A stretch of DNA of 64,000 nucleotides from Rickettsiales bacterium (GCA_002729235.1 PBTY01000055.1:141983-205982), one strand, 5' to 3'. Counted from the first letter of the stretch, positions 1 through 9,234 are shown. The notes: a model not told the origin generated them from the letters alone. Made by a program: numbers and translations.

Positions 1-192
1 GTTAGCATATAGCCATTGTACACTTGTCCAGCACTCCTGCCACTTATCGGTGGTCATCAAAAGTTTATAATAAGCCTGTTTTTCTTTGGCCATGTCATGC
101 TTTTCAGCCTCTTCTGGCCAGTTCCACCCATTTTGTGCGGTGGCAAAAAAGGTCATTAGAAGACCTAATATTAGTCCTACTAGTCTAAACAT
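1..192 (-). CDS. TPR-type secreted protein, N-terminal fragment
   Basis: The first 64 codons of a gene that runs off the left edge. It starts with ATG (complement 190..192) and a clear signal peptide of about 19 residues ending in ATAQ. The mature part begins NGWNWPEE, a start I associate with a Bacteroidota family of large periplasmic TPR proteins in which this motif precedes the first helical repeats. The helical, Lys/Glu/Trp-rich sequence that follows fits a first TPR. The C-terminal part is outside the window, so the role is open. It is divergent from the MarC gene. Confidence 0.6.
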   Translation of the reverse strand, partial: MFRLVGLILGLLMTFFATAQNGWNWPEEAEKHDMAKEKQAYYKLLMTTDKWQECWTSVQWLYAN

Positions 193-284
193 TAGTAAAT
201 GAGTTATTTTTTCGCAATTTGGTTAAAAAAGATTCATTCTTGGCAAGCTTCCCAATTAGCTTTGCGTTAAAATTATAAGGACGA

Positions 285-854
285 GTGTTCAATTTTAAAG
301 AAATTCTTTCGGTTTCGCTGATTCTTTTCTCAGTAATAGACATACTAGGTAGTGTCCCGATCATCATTGATTTACGTAAAAAAGCCGGACATGTTCAGTC
401 TGAGAAGGCAACATTGGCTTCAGGGCTTCTAATGATCCTTTTTTTATTCCTTGGAGAGAGTATTTTAAAGCTTTTTGGGATTGATATTGGTTCATTTGCC
501 ATAGCAGGGGGGTTGATTATGTTTTTCATCGGGTTGGAGATGGTGCTCGGTATTCACTTTTTCAAAGCTGATGATACGGATCTCTCGTCATCATCTATTG
601 TGCCTTTAGCTTTTCCACTGATTGCTGGAGCGGGTACTTTGACTACTTTAATTTCATTAAAGGCCATTTATGCCACACCAAATATTTTGGTAGGAGTCGT
701 ACTGAACCTGTTGTTTGTTTATGCAGTGTTAAAGACATCAGGATGGCTAGAAAAGAAAATTGGAGCTGCCGGGTTCAATATTTTCAGAAAAGTATTTGGT
801 ATTATCTTGCTGTCCATTGCGATCAAGATATTTAAAACCTACTTATTTGTTTAA
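285..854 (+). CDS. MarC family integral membrane protein
   Basis: A 189-residue, very hydrophobic protein with about six membrane helices, matching the MarC (formerly UPF0056) family in length and pattern. Visible family hallmarks are the N-terminal DILGSVPI stretch and the central VPLAFPLIAGAGTLTT loop. Substrate and physiological role are not established for the family; the old link to multiple antibiotic resistance is not supported. The start is GTG, preceded by AAGGA, since no in-frame ATG precedes the first helix. The stop codon abuts the ATG of rnhA, so the two are probably co-transcribed. Confidence 0.85.
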   Translation: MFNFKEILSVSLILFSVIDILGSVPIIIDLRKKAGHVQSEKATLASGLLMILFLFLGESILKLFGIDIGSFAIAGGLIMFFIGLEMVLGIHFFKADDTDLSSSSIVPLAFPLIAGAGTLTTLISLKAIYATPNILVGVVLNLLFVYAVLKTSGWLEKKIGAAGFNIFRKVFGIILLSIAIKIFKTYLFV

Positions 855-1325
855 ATGATTACGATCTACACAGACGGAGCAGCAAAAGGAAATCCTGGTC
901 CAGGGGGTTATGGTGCCATTTTGGACTACAAAGGAAAGCGAAAGGAATTGTCGGAAGGATTTAGAAATACGACGAACAATCGGATGGAGCTGCTGGCTGT
1001 GATCAAAGCATTAGAGGCTATTAAAAAACCAGGATGGAATGTTCTAGTTTACTCTGATTCCAAATATGTGGTGGATGCGGTAGAGAAAGACTGGCTCTCA
1101 GGTTGGGTTCGTAAAGGATTCAAAGGGAAAAAGAATCCGGATCTGTGGAAGCGTTACCTGGAAGCGAGTAAACCACATAATGTTAAATTCCAATGGGTGA
1201 AAGGCCATGCAGGTCATCCTGAGAATGAGCGTTGCGATCAGCTGGCTGTGGAGGCTGCTGAGGGGTTTGACCTAAAAATAGACAAAGAGTTTGAAGCCAA
1301 TCAGGAAGATACGGGGATGTTTTAA
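855..1325 (+). CDS. rnhA: Ribonuclease HI
   Basis: Cytoplasmic endonuclease that cuts the RNA strand of RNA-DNA hybrids (R-loops, primers). At 156 residues it has the usual bacterial length. All expected catalytic residues are visible: Asp7 in YTDG, Glu45 in NNRMEL, Asp68 in YSDS, His118 in KGHAGHPENE and Asp128 in ERCDQLA. The basic-protrusion region (WVRKGFKGKK, near residue 84) of E. coli-type enzymes is present. The start ATG directly follows the marC stop, which suggests translational coupling. Confidence 0.97.
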   Translation: MITIYTDGAAKGNPGPGGYGAILDYKGKRKELSEGFRNTTNNRMELLAVIKALEAIKKPGWNVLVYSDSKYVVDAVEKDWLSGWVRKGFKGKKNPDLWKRYLEASKPHNVKFQWVKGHAGHPENERCDQLAVEAAEGFDLKIDKEFEANQEDTGMF

Positions 1326-1388
1326 AGTTATCTGACTTCTGTGATCAGAAGATCTTTCGATTATAATCTGTTCGAATTTTTAGGTAAA

Positions 1389-2111
1389 ATGAGAAAGAAA
1401 AACACTTTTTTTCAATTCAAACAATTCAGAATAGATCAGGGACAGACCGCCATGAAGGTCACCACCGAGGGGTGTTTATTTGGAGCTTGGGTGGCTAGTC
1501 AGGTTCAAAATGCAAAGAGTGTTCTCGATATCGGATCTGGCACCGGTTTACTTTCTTTAATGCTAGCTCAGAAACTTCAAGATGCTCAAATTCATGGCGT
1601 CGAGTTAAACGAGGACGCCGCACCACAAGCAGATCAGAACTTTAAAGAAAGCCCGTGGGGTGAGCGATTATTCATTCATCAACAAAAGATTCAAGAATTT
1701 CAGGATACGCAGAAATTTGATCTAATTATTTCCAACCCACCTTTTTTCAAACAGTCATTGAATTCACCCGATGCAAATGTGAACCTGGCTCGTCATGATG
1801 ATAGCATGTCTCAGCAGGATTTGATCAAAGCGATTAAACTCAACCTCAACCAAGAGGGGCTTGCTTTTATACTTTATCCAGAGAGGGAAGCAAATAGTTT
1901 CAGACAGGATGCTATTGCAGAAGGCCTGTTTCCTGTGAAAGAGCTTGTGGTTTTTAATTCATCGGGCTCTAAAGTTTTAAGAACCATTATAGCTTATGCA
2001 AAGCAGGAGGGAAGTTTAGAGAAGTCTGTTTTGGTGATTAAAGATGTGGAAGGGAATTATACTCCAGATTTTGTTAAGCTTTTAAAGGAGTATTATTTGT
2101 ATTTGGAATAA
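1389..2111 (+). CDS. trmN6: tRNA1(Val) (adenine37-N6)-methyltransferase-like
   Basis: SAM-dependent methyltransferase of the YfiC/TrmN6 type, which makes m6A37 in tRNA-Val. The family start FFQFKQFRIDQGQTAMKV is followed by the SAM motif VLDIGSGTGLLSLMLA and the catalytic NPPF motif (IISNPPFF) typical of amino-N6 methyltransferases. I chose ATG 1389 because homologues start with the KKNTFFQFK segment; an upstream in-frame start at 1341 would add 16 residues of no recognisable family sequence. Length from this start is 240 residues, normal for the family. Confidence 0.9.
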   Translation: MRKKNTFFQFKQFRIDQGQTAMKVTTEGCLFGAWVASQVQNAKSVLDIGSGTGLLSLMLAQKLQDAQIHGVELNEDAAPQADQNFKESPWGERLFIHQQKIQEFQDTQKFDLIISNPPFFKQSLNSPDANVNLARHDDSMSQQDLIKAIKLNLNQEGLAFILYPEREANSFRQDAIAEGLFPVKELVVFNSSGSKVLRTIIAYAKQEGSLEKSVLVIKDVEGNYTPDFVKLLKEYYLYLE

Positions 2112-2132
2112 TTTAAGAATGGCTAGACCTAC

Positions 2133-2753
2133 TTATTCGGTCAACAATTTCTTGAAAGATCCTATATGATCGCTTTTCAGAACTCTCCCTTTTAAAGTGT
2201 CGACACATTTTTCACGATCTTTTGGATTTTGGATACCGACATTCCAAACTACTGATTTCTGGATTTTTTGATTTCGGTCTTCTTTCATGAATTCTGGAAA
2301 ACAAATAGTAGCGCTTTGAAGAGGTTGAAAGTTGAGAATTCTAATATTGTAATTGGCTACTTGAGTGTTTTCTGGATCAAAGAGACTAAGGCAATTGCTA
2401 ACATTCTGACTATTCAACCATTCAAACATTGAGAGCATCAATGGTTGTAAATTACCGAATTTAAAAGTCAAACCTGTTCCTTCACAGTCAATTTCATCCT
2501 TGCTATAATTCCAGTTTGTTATAGTTCCAATATCTGGGGATAACAGGTCTTTACCATTATGTCTATTGAAGACCAATCGTGAAGTAGCCATGATTTCACT
2601 TCCTTCCAGTATATAGAAACAAACGGTCTGAGGATCGAACATCTTATCAATATCTGAATTCCAACCAATGTATCGTTTAGAGTAGGCAGTATTAATATGT
2701 TCTCTAACTTTTTCAAATTCTTTGTTGGCTGAACTAATTATCTTGAGTTTCAT
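2133..2753 (-). CDS. GNAT-fold acyltransferase resembling LuxI-type autoinducer synthases
   Basis: A 206-residue protein without a recognised close family. Residues about 24-62 show the LuxI-like order R-Y..W....D..FDP...CFYIL-Gs.iMatsRLV, i.e. the aromatic/Trp, Asp-Phe-Asp and Arg-Leu positions of autoinducer synthases and related exosortase-associated acyltransferases. The second half (MLSMFEWLNSQNVSNCLSLF, then a one-helix-plus-strand ending) fits the GNAT acceptor half. The canonical E-S-R of LuxI is not conserved (EGT here). Its ATG overlaps the haemoglobin stop (ATGA), so the two are coupled. No LuxR-type partner is adjacent. A generic GNAT enzyme is the main alternative. Confidence 0.4.
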   Translation of the reverse strand: MKLKIISSANKEFEKVREHINTAYSKRYIGWNSDIDKMFDPQTVCFYILEGSEIMATSRLVFNRHNGKDLLSPDIGTITNWNYSKDEIDCEGTGLTFKFGNLQPLMLSMFEWLNSQNVSNCLSLFDPENTQVANYNIRILNFQPLQSATICFPEFMKEDRNQKIQKSVVWNVGIQNPKDREKCVDTLKGRVLKSDHIGSFKKLLTE

Positions 2754-3139
2754 TGAACAGATTTATTCATCCTCTCAATATTATACAGCATCATCCTGGC
2801 AATATTGCCAGCACGGTCTTTTGCTTCTTCGGCTTTTCTTCCCTCGAACAATTCATCAACAGTGATGGTGAACAATTTTAGCCATTCTGTGAATTCCACA
2901 TCAGTCATGTCGGTTTGCCTGCTCAAAGCATAGTGTTTGCGCATCGGGTTCCCTACAAACGATTTTTCTCCAAGCAGCATGCTGGCCCAGAAGGCATACA
3001 TCTGAGGGAGGTGGGCATCCCAGTTGATTTGGGCTACTTCGTCAAAAATGAAACCGATCACCTCATTGGCTCGAACCTTCTCGTAAAAAGAGTTGACCAA
3101 TAACTCTATGTCTTCTCGGTTTTGAATGTCTGGTTTCAT
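2750..3139 (-). CDS. Group III truncated haemoglobin
   Basis: A 129-residue small haem globin. The group III pattern is visible: FYEKVRANEVIGFIF at the B/C helices, FWASMLLGEKSFVGNPMRKH with the proximal His69 (F8) in KHYAL, then TEWLKLF with the Trp typical of helix G, and a C-terminal helix ARMMLYNIE. Such proteins bind O2, NO or similar ligands in the cytoplasm; the physiological role of group III is not settled. It is the first gene of a two-gene unit with the acyltransferase-like gene, overlapping by four bases. Confidence 0.88.
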   Translation of the reverse strand: MKPDIQNREDIELLVNSFYEKVRANEVIGFIFDEVAQINWDAHLPQMYAFWASMLLGEKSFVGNPMRKHYALSRQTDMTDVEFTEWLKLFTITVDELFEGRKAEEAKDRAGNIARMMLYNIERMNKSVQ

Positions 3140-3286
3140 TTGTAAACATGCTATTCAAAAGGCTAAGGTAAGATGTTCAGGCATCTTTAATGAATCATAT
3201 GCGTATAAACGAATTTGGAATCAAAAAAAGGGTTGATCTTATCTATATCCTTCTTATTTTTCAAACTCGTTCTAGCCCAACCGTCA

Positions 3287-4882
3287 ATGCAACGACTGAT
3301 ACTCGTTCACATATTCCTTTTAATCACTTGTGTGTCCTATTCGCAAGATGATGATGCTATATCTATAATTGATGCGATCAAAGACACCGTTTCTGGACAA
3401 AAAGCTCAAATAGATGCTTTGAATGAATTCGCTCTTAAGAGAGTGAAAACAAATAAACAGCTTGTGGAGAAGGTAAGTGAGGAAGCTTTGCATTTATCTC
3501 AAGAAATAGAATATCAAGAAGGTGAAGCAGATGCTTTCTATAACATAGGCTATACATGTGTGTTTGGACCATACCCCAAAGCGATTAATAATTTGACAAG
3601 GGCCTATGATCTGTATGTATCACTAAAGGACACTTTAAGTCAGGCAAATACATTATTGAGTTTAGCGCTTGTTTATGATGGCATGGAGGATGTGCCGAAG
3701 GCTATACAAACTGCCCGAACAGGATTGGAGCTTGCTGAACGAATAGGTCATAAAAAAACTATTTCCAGAGCGCAGACCAATATTTCCACGTTTTATCATC
3801 ACGTAGACAATCTTGATTCTGCATTGTATCATGGTCGAATTGCATTGAAATTGAAGGAGGAGATTGGAGATGAGTTTGGGACCTTATTAATAAGACTCAA
3901 TCTTGGAGTTATTATGGCTAATTATGATTCCTTGCTAGATGAAGGCCTCGTTTACCTGCATGCGGCCAGAAAGAGCACTGATGAACCCTATATGACCAAT
4001 GATATTGTAAGTAATTTGGCCTATGCCTATGCTCGAAAGAAAGATTTCAAGATGGCTCAGATTTACCTCGATAGTGCTCAATTGGGAACGGATTCTATTG
4101 CAAATGAATACACTGAGAGAGGACTTTACCGCATAGCCTGGGAAATGTATTATGAGCTTGGGAATTACGAAAAGGCTCTTGAGTACCTCCAGCAGGAGTT
4201 TGAACTGGATAAGCAACTCCGAGGATTGGAGGTTCAGGAGAAATATGAAGTGTTGCAATTGGAGTACGAAAATGAAAAAAACCAGAATCAGATTTTGAAG
4301 CTTCAGAATGAGCAGGCAGAAACTAAATTCAGATACACCATTGCTGTTGTTCTGGTTTTTTACTTTCTATTGGTGGCAGGACTCATATATATCTTGATGC
4401 GCTTTAAAGTGCGCAATGCCAGGTTGAAAGAGGTGGAGCTACGTAATCAGCTGGAGCAAAAAAATAAGGAGCTAACTAGCTATGCCCTCAATTTTGTTCA
4501 GAAAAATGATCTCATTGCCAATATTCGATCGCAAGTAAATGACCTTAAGAGCAAAGCAGATAAGGATTCGATTAAGGATTTGAATCAAATCAATCGCATC
4601 ATTGATGACAGCTTCAGAGCGGATAAAGAATGGTCCAATTTCAAGCTTCGTTTTGAAGAGGTACACACGGATTTCTTTCAGCGACTCAGTGACAAATACC
4701 CTGATCTAAGCAATGCAGAAGTCAGGTTGTGTGCATTGATCAAGCTGAATATGAATATGAAAGAGGCATCGCAAGTGTTGGGGATTTCTCCAGATAGTGT
4801 GAAAACTGCTCGCTACCGTATTCGCAAAAAGATGGATTTGCCAACAGATGTAAATCTGACGTCAGTGATCAATTCGATTTAA
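3287..4882 (+). CDS. TPR-transmembrane-HTH regulator (LuxR/GerE-like C-terminus)
   Basis: Signal-transducing regulator of a type common in Bacteroidota: signal peptide (residues 1-20, ending VSYSQ), about six TPR units in the periplasm, one membrane helix near residue 350 (IAVVLVFYFLLVAGLIYIL), a coiled coil rich in Glu/Lys/Gln, and a C-terminal helix-turn-helix (LSNAEVRLCALIKLNMNMKE followed by ASQVLGISPDSVKTARYRIR). ATG 3287 is preferred; an upstream TTG frame start at 3215 would add 24 residues and a second hydrophobic stretch. Targets and ligand are unknown. It stands alone, with a bidirectional terminator behind it. Confidence 0.8.
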   Translation: MQRLILVHIFLLITCVSYSQDDDAISIIDAIKDTVSGQKAQIDALNEFALKRVKTNKQLVEKVSEEALHLSQEIEYQEGEADAFYNIGYTCVFGPYPKAINNLTRAYDLYVSLKDTLSQANTLLSLALVYDGMEDVPKAIQTARTGLELAERIGHKKTISRAQTNISTFYHHVDNLDSALYHGRIALKLKEEIGDEFGTLLIRLNLGVIMANYDSLLDEGLVYLHAARKSTDEPYMTNDIVSNLAYAYARKKDFKMAQIYLDSAQLGTDSIANEYTERGLYRIAWEMYYELGNYEKALEYLQQEFELDKQLRGLEVQEKYEVLQLEYENEKNQNQILKLQNEQAETKFRYTIAVVLVFYFLLVAGLIYILMRFKVRNARLKEVELRNQLEQKNKELTSYALNFVQKNDLIANIRSQVNDLKSKADKDSIKDLNQINRIIDDSFRADKEWSNFKLRFEEVHTDFFQRLSDKYPDLSNAEVRLCALIKLNMNMKEASQVLGISPDSVKTARYRIRKKMDLPTDVNLTSVINSI

Positions 4883-4906
4883 TCAGATCATCATAAAAAG
4901 AGAAAT

Positions 4907-4930
4907 AAAAGAGTCATTTATGACCCTTTT
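4907..4930. terminator. Bidirectional terminator between convergent genes
   Basis: Inverted repeat with arms AAAAGAGTCAT and ATGACCCTTTT (one A/C mismatch) and a two-base spacer. The A-run on one side and T-run on the other allow it to end transcripts from both the TPR regulator and the saccharopine dehydrogenase gene. Confidence 0.7.
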
Positions 4931-4940
4931 ACCATTTTCA

Positions 4941-6266
4941 TTATGCTATTTCACGCTCACTAAATTCGAATCCCATTAATTCCAATTCTTCGAGAATTGG
5001 TTCATAGATTTCTTTGATGGTAGGGATATGTACTCCTGTGGTCTTGAGATTTCCTTGTAGTACCAGTTTGGCCGCGATAGCAAGAGGCAAGCCTACGGTT
5101 TTTGACATGGCGGTGTTAACACTGTCATCACCAACAGCTACCATATGAGATTGGATTTCCTTGGGTTGTCCATTATCAAGGTAGTTGAATTTGTGCCACA
5201 TCACGATCATGTCCTTGTCTTCAGATTTCAGGGTCCATTTCTTCTTCAGAATGTGTTCTAATATCTGAGCAGGTGTTCCTTTTTCAAGCCCAACTAATTC
5301 GTTGGAGAATACATCCAGCCACTGAAGCTTGTACATTTCCTCTGATTCCATACCAAGGTTCAAGTAATGAGCTAGTTTCAGCTCCACAGAATCATAAGGG
5401 TTGTACTGTAGGAAGGAGTTGATGAATTGACGATGGGTCATTTCACTCACATTTTCCATTTGGTAAGTATCGTCTGTGGCTCCAAGTTGCACAAAAATGT
5501 TCCAGGCTTTGCAGAATCCTGTCCTTCTTAATGTGCCACGATAGAGTGTCTTGATTCCTCTAAGGTTGTATAGGTCGAGATATTTCAATGAATCACGATT
5601 GGCATATCCCTCAAAATATCCATAACCAGGGATGTGTATTACTTCTGTTCGAGTGAACAGGCGATGGTAGGGAATGTATTTGTATCGATCTTCCTGGATG
5701 AATTTTACATTTCCTGTTCCTGCGAGTACCACATTTCGAGGGTTCCAGGTGAATTTATATTTCCATGGATTGTCGAGCTGATCATCATTAGCCAGCAAGC
5801 CGCCAGTAAACGTTTCGAATGCAGTTAATTCATGTCCTTCAGATTTGATTCGGTCCAGCACCTTCATGGCGGACATATGATCAATCCCTGGATCCAAACC
5901 GAGTTCCATGATGCATTGATTTCCCTTCTCGGCAAACTTATCTGAAAGCGCTTTGATATCGTCAGAGACATAAGAGGCCGTCAACATATCGCGTCCTATC
6001 TCGGCGCAGATACTGGCAACGTGAATGTGTAGGCTGGCCGGAATCATGCTGATCACCAAATCAGCTTTTTCTATTTCAGATTCAGCAACCGCAGTATCCA
6101 AAATATCAAATGGAATGACTTCAGCATCTGGAAATTTTTTCTTCGCAAGAGCCGTGTCTTGTTCGCCAATGACGACTTTCCAATCGTTCTTTGATGCCTG
6201 TTCCAGTAAATAATTGATCAATGAGGTCGAAGAGCGTCCTGCTCCTAAGATCAAAACTTGCTTCAT
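4941..6266 (-). CDS. Saccharopine dehydrogenase family protein
   Basis: A 441-residue NAD(P)-dependent enzyme of the saccharopine dehydrogenase family (L-glutamate-forming type). The Rossmann motif VLILGAGRSS opens the protein, followed by MIPASLH and the GLDPGIDHMSAM segment typical of the family, then the substrate domain with FETFTGGL. In organisms with a lysine-ketoglutarate reductase this enzyme releases alpha-aminoadipate semialdehyde and glutamate. No partner gene is in this window, so lysine catabolism is inferred from family only. A promoter-like sequence lies just upstream. Confidence 0.85.
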   Translation of the reverse strand: MKQVLILGAGRSSTSLINYLLEQASKNDWKVVIGEQDTALAKKKFPDAEVIPFDILDTAVAESEIEKADLVISMIPASLHIHVASICAEIGRDMLTASYVSDDIKALSDKFAEKGNQCIMELGLDPGIDHMSAMKVLDRIKSEGHELTAFETFTGGLLANDDQLDNPWKYKFTWNPRNVVLAGTGNVKFIQEDRYKYIPYHRLFTRTEVIHIPGYGYFEGYANRDSLKYLDLYNLRGIKTLYRGTLRRTGFCKAWNIFVQLGATDDTYQMENVSEMTHRQFINSFLQYNPYDSVELKLAHYLNLGMESEEMYKLQWLDVFSNELVGLEKGTPAQILEHILKKKWTLKSEDKDMIVMWHKFNYLDNGQPKEIQSHMVAVGDDSVNTAMSKTVGLPLAIAAKLVLQGNLKTTGVHIPTIKEIYEPILEELELMGFEFSEREIA

Positions 6267-6303
6267 AAAAATTATTCTAGTCGTTTGGGTAATGTTGTTG
6301 CCG

Positions 6304-6334
6304 CAAACCTAACTGAAGCATTGACGATTGCAAG
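6304..6334 (-). promoter_or_regulatory. Bacteroidota-type promoter for the saccharopine dehydrogenase gene
   Basis: On the minus strand a perfect -7 element TAGGTTTG (complement 6304..6311, consensus TAnnTTTG) is preceded after 19 bases by CTTG (three of four matches to the -33 TTTG). The predicted start of transcription is about 30 bases before the ATG. Confidence 0.45.
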
Positions 6335-6377
6335 TAACAGCAGAAGGATTAATTGAAAAATTATCAACAGGGGGTCG

Positions 6378-7124
6378 TTAGCCCTGCTTATTCACCATCG
6401 TAGCTGAAGCTTGGGCTGTTGGGAAAACTAACATGTCGGCGATATTCACGTGAGCAGGTCTTGAAAGGATAAACTCAATGGTCTCAGCAATATCTCCTGC
6501 CTGAAGTGCGTCAAATCCCTGGTAAACTTTATCCGCTTTATCCTTATCACCTTTGAATCGAACCTCCGAGAATTCAGTTTGAACAAGCCCGGGTTTGATT
6601 TCACTTACTTTAATGTGATGAGGGTTCAGGTCTAACCTCATTCCCTGGGTGATGGCGTTAACACCAAATTTAGACGCGTTATAGACATTCCCATTTGGGT
6701 ATGCTTCTATTCCAGCGACAGATCCAATGTTGATAATGTGGCCTTTTTTTCTACCGACCATTCCCGGAATCACCGCCTTGCTTACATATAGCAAACCTTT
6801 CACATTGATGTCGATCATGGCATCCCAATCATCAACATTTCCTTCTTGAATTGGTGCTAAACCGTGAGCATTTCCAGCATTATTGATCAATACCTCAATT
6901 TCTTTCCACTCCGAAGGAAGGTCCTCAATGGAAGCATTGACAGCATCGCGATCTCTTACATCAAAATTTAATGTAAGGACCTCTGTTGCTAATTCTCCTT
7001 TCAATTTTTCCAATCGATCTGCTCGTCTACCAGTGATGATTAAGCTGTATTTTGAAGCTAGAATTCTAGCAGTTGCTTCTCCAATTCCACTGGTGGCTCC
7101 AGTGATTAACGCGATTGGTTTCAT
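6378..7124 (-). CDS. SDR family NAD(P)-dependent oxidoreductase (YdfG-like)
   Basis: Classical short-chain dehydrogenase of 248 residues. The cofactor motif TGATSGIGEA (residues 8-17), the GRRADRL segment favouring NADP, NNAG, the catalytic Ser in GSVAG and YNASK (Tyr-x3-Lys) are all present. The sequence resembles the YdfG group (3-hydroxy acid dehydrogenases such as serine or allo-threonine dehydrogenase), but substrate cannot be read from sequence. Its ATG overlaps the porT stop by four bases, so it is probably transcribed with ubiE and porT. Confidence 0.88.
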   Translation of the reverse strand: MKPIALITGATSGIGEATARILASKYSLIITGRRADRLEKLKGELATEVLTLNFDVRDRDAVNASIEDLPSEWKEIEVLINNAGNAHGLAPIQEGNVDDWDAMIDINVKGLLYVSKAVIPGMVGRKKGHIINIGSVAGIEAYPNGNVYNASKFGVNAITQGMRLDLNPHHIKVSEIKPGLVQTEFSEVRFKGDKDKADKVYQGFDALQAGDIAETIEFILSRPAHVNIADMLVFPTAQASATMVNKQG

Positions 7125-7894
7125 TTTTTTCGTTTATTGTTTCTGAGGTACGATGGTCCTCCTTCAAAGGTGATGTAAAAGGTGATGTTTTGGTAGGTCA
7201 GTTTCTTTAATGCCACATCATAGTCATTAGTGTCTCCACCCGTTAGCATGTTGCGTAGGCCCCAGGAATATCTAACTTCTGGTGAAAACTTGAATAGGGG
7301 AAAGTAAAGATCAAATCCCACACCTGCATCGATTGCGAAGTTAATATCTCTAAGTTCAAGACGTTCCTGAGTGTCCAACTCATCACCTTTACCAGAAGCT
7401 TCGATGGACGGACTTACACCACCCACCACGTACATGGCCACATTGCCACGTCTGGCTGATTTATACTTTAGCATTAAAGGCAACTCCACCATTGTAGCAT
7501 CCTTCAGTTCTTTTCTGGAAGTACCATCTCTAAATCGGTAAGTCAGGTTCTGTTCATAGAAGCCTACTGTTGGGAGTACTCTAAAACTTAGGTAGTCCCA
7601 CAAGTACATATCAACTACAAAACCTACTTTCCAACCAGCCAGTGGGCCCGGAACGATCGAGTGTAATGAGTCAAGAGCATCAGAGGTATAAGCATCGGAG
7701 TACTGAATAACATATTTGGACTCATGTAGCCCTATTAGGAATCCATAATGGATCCATTGCTGATCATAGTCCAACAAGTTTTCGGCTACATCATTTTGAG
7801 CTTTTGCTGGAGCAGCGAAAATCAGTAGTAGCCCAATAACGACTACTTGATACCAACGTATATGGAGCTTATTCCTAGAGTTAATGGCTTGCAT
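7121..7894 (-). CDS. porT: PorT/SprT-like outer-membrane protein of the type IX secretion system
   Basis: A 257-residue predicted eight-stranded outer-membrane barrel with a signal peptide (residues 1-32, ending APAKAQ). Family signs are [16 protein letters not shown] followed by YVVGGVSPS, then [23 protein letters not shown]. PorT is required for gliding and type IX secretion in Porphyromonas and Flavobacterium, and in many Bacteroidota genomes it sits beside ubiE, as here. Its ATG lies inside the ubiE 3' end, with an unusually long 52-base overlap; no later start would keep the signal peptide. Confidence 0.82.
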   Translation of the reverse strand: MQAINSRNKLHIRWYQVVVIGLLLIFAAPAKAQNDVAENLLDYDQQWIHYGFLIGLHESKYVIQYSDAYTSDALDSLHSIVPGPLAGWKVGFVVDMYLWDYLSFRVLPTVGFYEQNLTYRFRDGTSRKELKDATMVELPLMLKYKSARRGNVAMYVVGGVSPSIEASGKGDELDTQERLELRDINFAIDAGVGFDLYFPLFKFSPEVRYSWGLRNMLTGGDTNDYDVALKKLTYQNITFYITFEGGPSYLRNNKRKK

Positions 7895-8565
7895 TTAGTT
7901 TCTTTAAAACCAACCTTGTCTAAAATTTGTAAGAAGTTCTTTCCATCAGGGAATTCTCGTACAGATTCAGGTAAGTAGGTATATGCCGCTTGATCTTTTG
8001 AGATCGTATTGCCTATTTTAGGTAAAATCCACTTAAAATAAAAGCTGTAAAGCTGCTTGAACGGGAACATTTTTGGTTTAGAAAACTCAAGTATGACCGT
8101 TTTACCACCTGGTTTTAATACCCGGTGCATGTCAGATAGACCCTTTTCCAGATTTTCGAAATTCCTTACCCCAAAAGAAACGATTACTGCATCAAACTTA
8201 TTGTCCTCGAACTGTAGTTGTTCAGAATCTCCTGAGAGTAATTCTATTCTATCGGAAAGGCCCTTCTTTTTCATTTTTTCACGACCTACTGATAGCATTC
8301 CTTCTGAAATGTCCACTCCCGTTACTTTGTCAGGATTTAAGGCAAGTGCTTCGATAGCAAAATCACCAGTCCCAGTAGCAATATCAAGGATTTGCTTAGG
8401 TTGATCCTTCTTGAGCATCTTGATCGCTTTCTTTCTCCAGGAAATATCAATTCCCATGCTTAGGAAGTGATTTAAGAAATCATATTTCCCACTGATGCTA
8501 TCAAACATGGAGGCAACCTGTTCTTTCTTGCTGCCCTGCTTATCTTTGTAAGGTACTACCGTCAT
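7843..8565 (-). CDS. ubiE: Demethylmenaquinone / 2-methoxy-6-polyprenyl-benzoquinol methylase
   Basis: SAM-dependent C-methyltransferase that makes menaquinone from demethylmenaquinone. The UbiE/MenG signatures are clear: [20 protein letters not shown] near the start, the SAM motif [16 protein letters not shown], and [14 protein letters not shown] prefer ATG 8565 ([10 protein letters not shown]) over an in-frame TTG twelve bases upstream. Length is 240 residues. It leads the minus-strand unit ubiE-porT-SDR and is divergent from engB across a 60-base gap. Menaquinone as the respiratory quinone fits Bacteroidota. Confidence 0.95.
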   Translation of the reverse strand: MTVVPYKDKQGSKKEQVASMFDSISGKYDFLNHFLSMGIDISWRKKAIKMLKKDQPKQILDIATGTGDFAIEALALNPDKVTGVDISEGMLSVGREKMKKKGLSDRIELLSGDSEQLQFEDNKFDAVIVSFGVRNFENLEKGLSDMHRVLKPGGKTVILEFSKPKMFPFKQLYSFYFKWILPKIGNTISKDQAAYTYLPESVREFPDGKNFLQILDKVGFKETKCKPLTLGISSIYVGIK

Positions 8566-8625
8566 AATTGCTTGCAATATTAACCCATTAACAGCGCGTT
8601 TTCCTTTATTGTTAAAAAATATTCC

Positions 8626-9234
8626 ATGAACCCAATCAAATCTGCTGAGTTTATCAAAAGTAGTTCACGTGTAGAGGAGTGTCCTGATCCAGACCGACCA
8701 GAGTATGCCTTTATTGGTAGGTCGAATGTAGGCAAGTCCTCTCTAATTAACTTGCTGACCAATAATGGGAAATTGGCCAAGGTATCCTCAAAGCCAGGAA
8801 AGACACAGTTGATTAATCATTTCATGATTGATCATACATGGTATTTAGTGGATTTGCCTGGCTATGGTTGGGCTAGAGTAAGTAAGAAGCATCAGGCCGA
8901 ATGGAAAAAGATGATCAGCCGATATTTTCAGGAAAGAGAAAACCTGACCATGGTATTCGTCTTGATCGACTCACGTCATGATCCACAGCAAATTGATCTG
9001 GATTTTATTAATTCTTTAGGGCAATCTGGAATCCCATTAGGGTTGGTATTCACGAAAGCGGATAAAAATGGAGTGACCAAGGCCCAGTCGAGCGTCGCAA
9101 AATTTAAACGTGTACTGAAAAAGGAGTGGGAGGAACTACCTCCAGATTTTCTGACCTCCACTGTTTCTGGATTCGGAAAGGACGATTTGATACAATATAT
9201 ACGTGACGTAAATATTGGACTTGCGCAACAATGA
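8626..9234 (+). CDS. engB: Ribosome biogenesis GTP-binding protein YsxC/EngB
   Basis: Essential small GTPase for assembly of the large ribosomal subunit. At 202 residues it has the expected length. GTPase motifs are G1 GRSNVGKSS (starting at residue 31), G3 DLPGYG and G4 TKAD. ATG 8626 gives the typical N-terminus that runs through a short strand into the P-loop. The gene is divergent from ubiE and followed by a promoter-like element for the next gene. Confidence 0.96.
   Translation: MNPIKSAEFIKSSSRVEECPDPDRPEYAFIGRSNVGKSSLINLLTNNGKLAKVSSKPGKTQLINHFMIDHTWYLVDLPGYGWARVSKKHQAEWKKMISRYFQERENLTMVFVLIDSRHDPQQIDLDFINSLGQSGIPLGLVFTKADKNGVTKAQSSVAKFKRVLKKEWEELPPDFLTSTVSGFGKDDLIQYIRDVNIGLAQQ

Noticed and set aside
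185-367. Minus-strand open frame of 60 codons over the marC start
   Set aside because: It lies opposite a clear MarC coding region, lacks family features and looks like an antisense shadow.
3215-3286. Upstream extension of the TPR-HTH regulator from a TTG
   Set aside because: It would place two signal-like hydrophobic stretches in a row. ATG 3287 alone gives a normal signal peptide.
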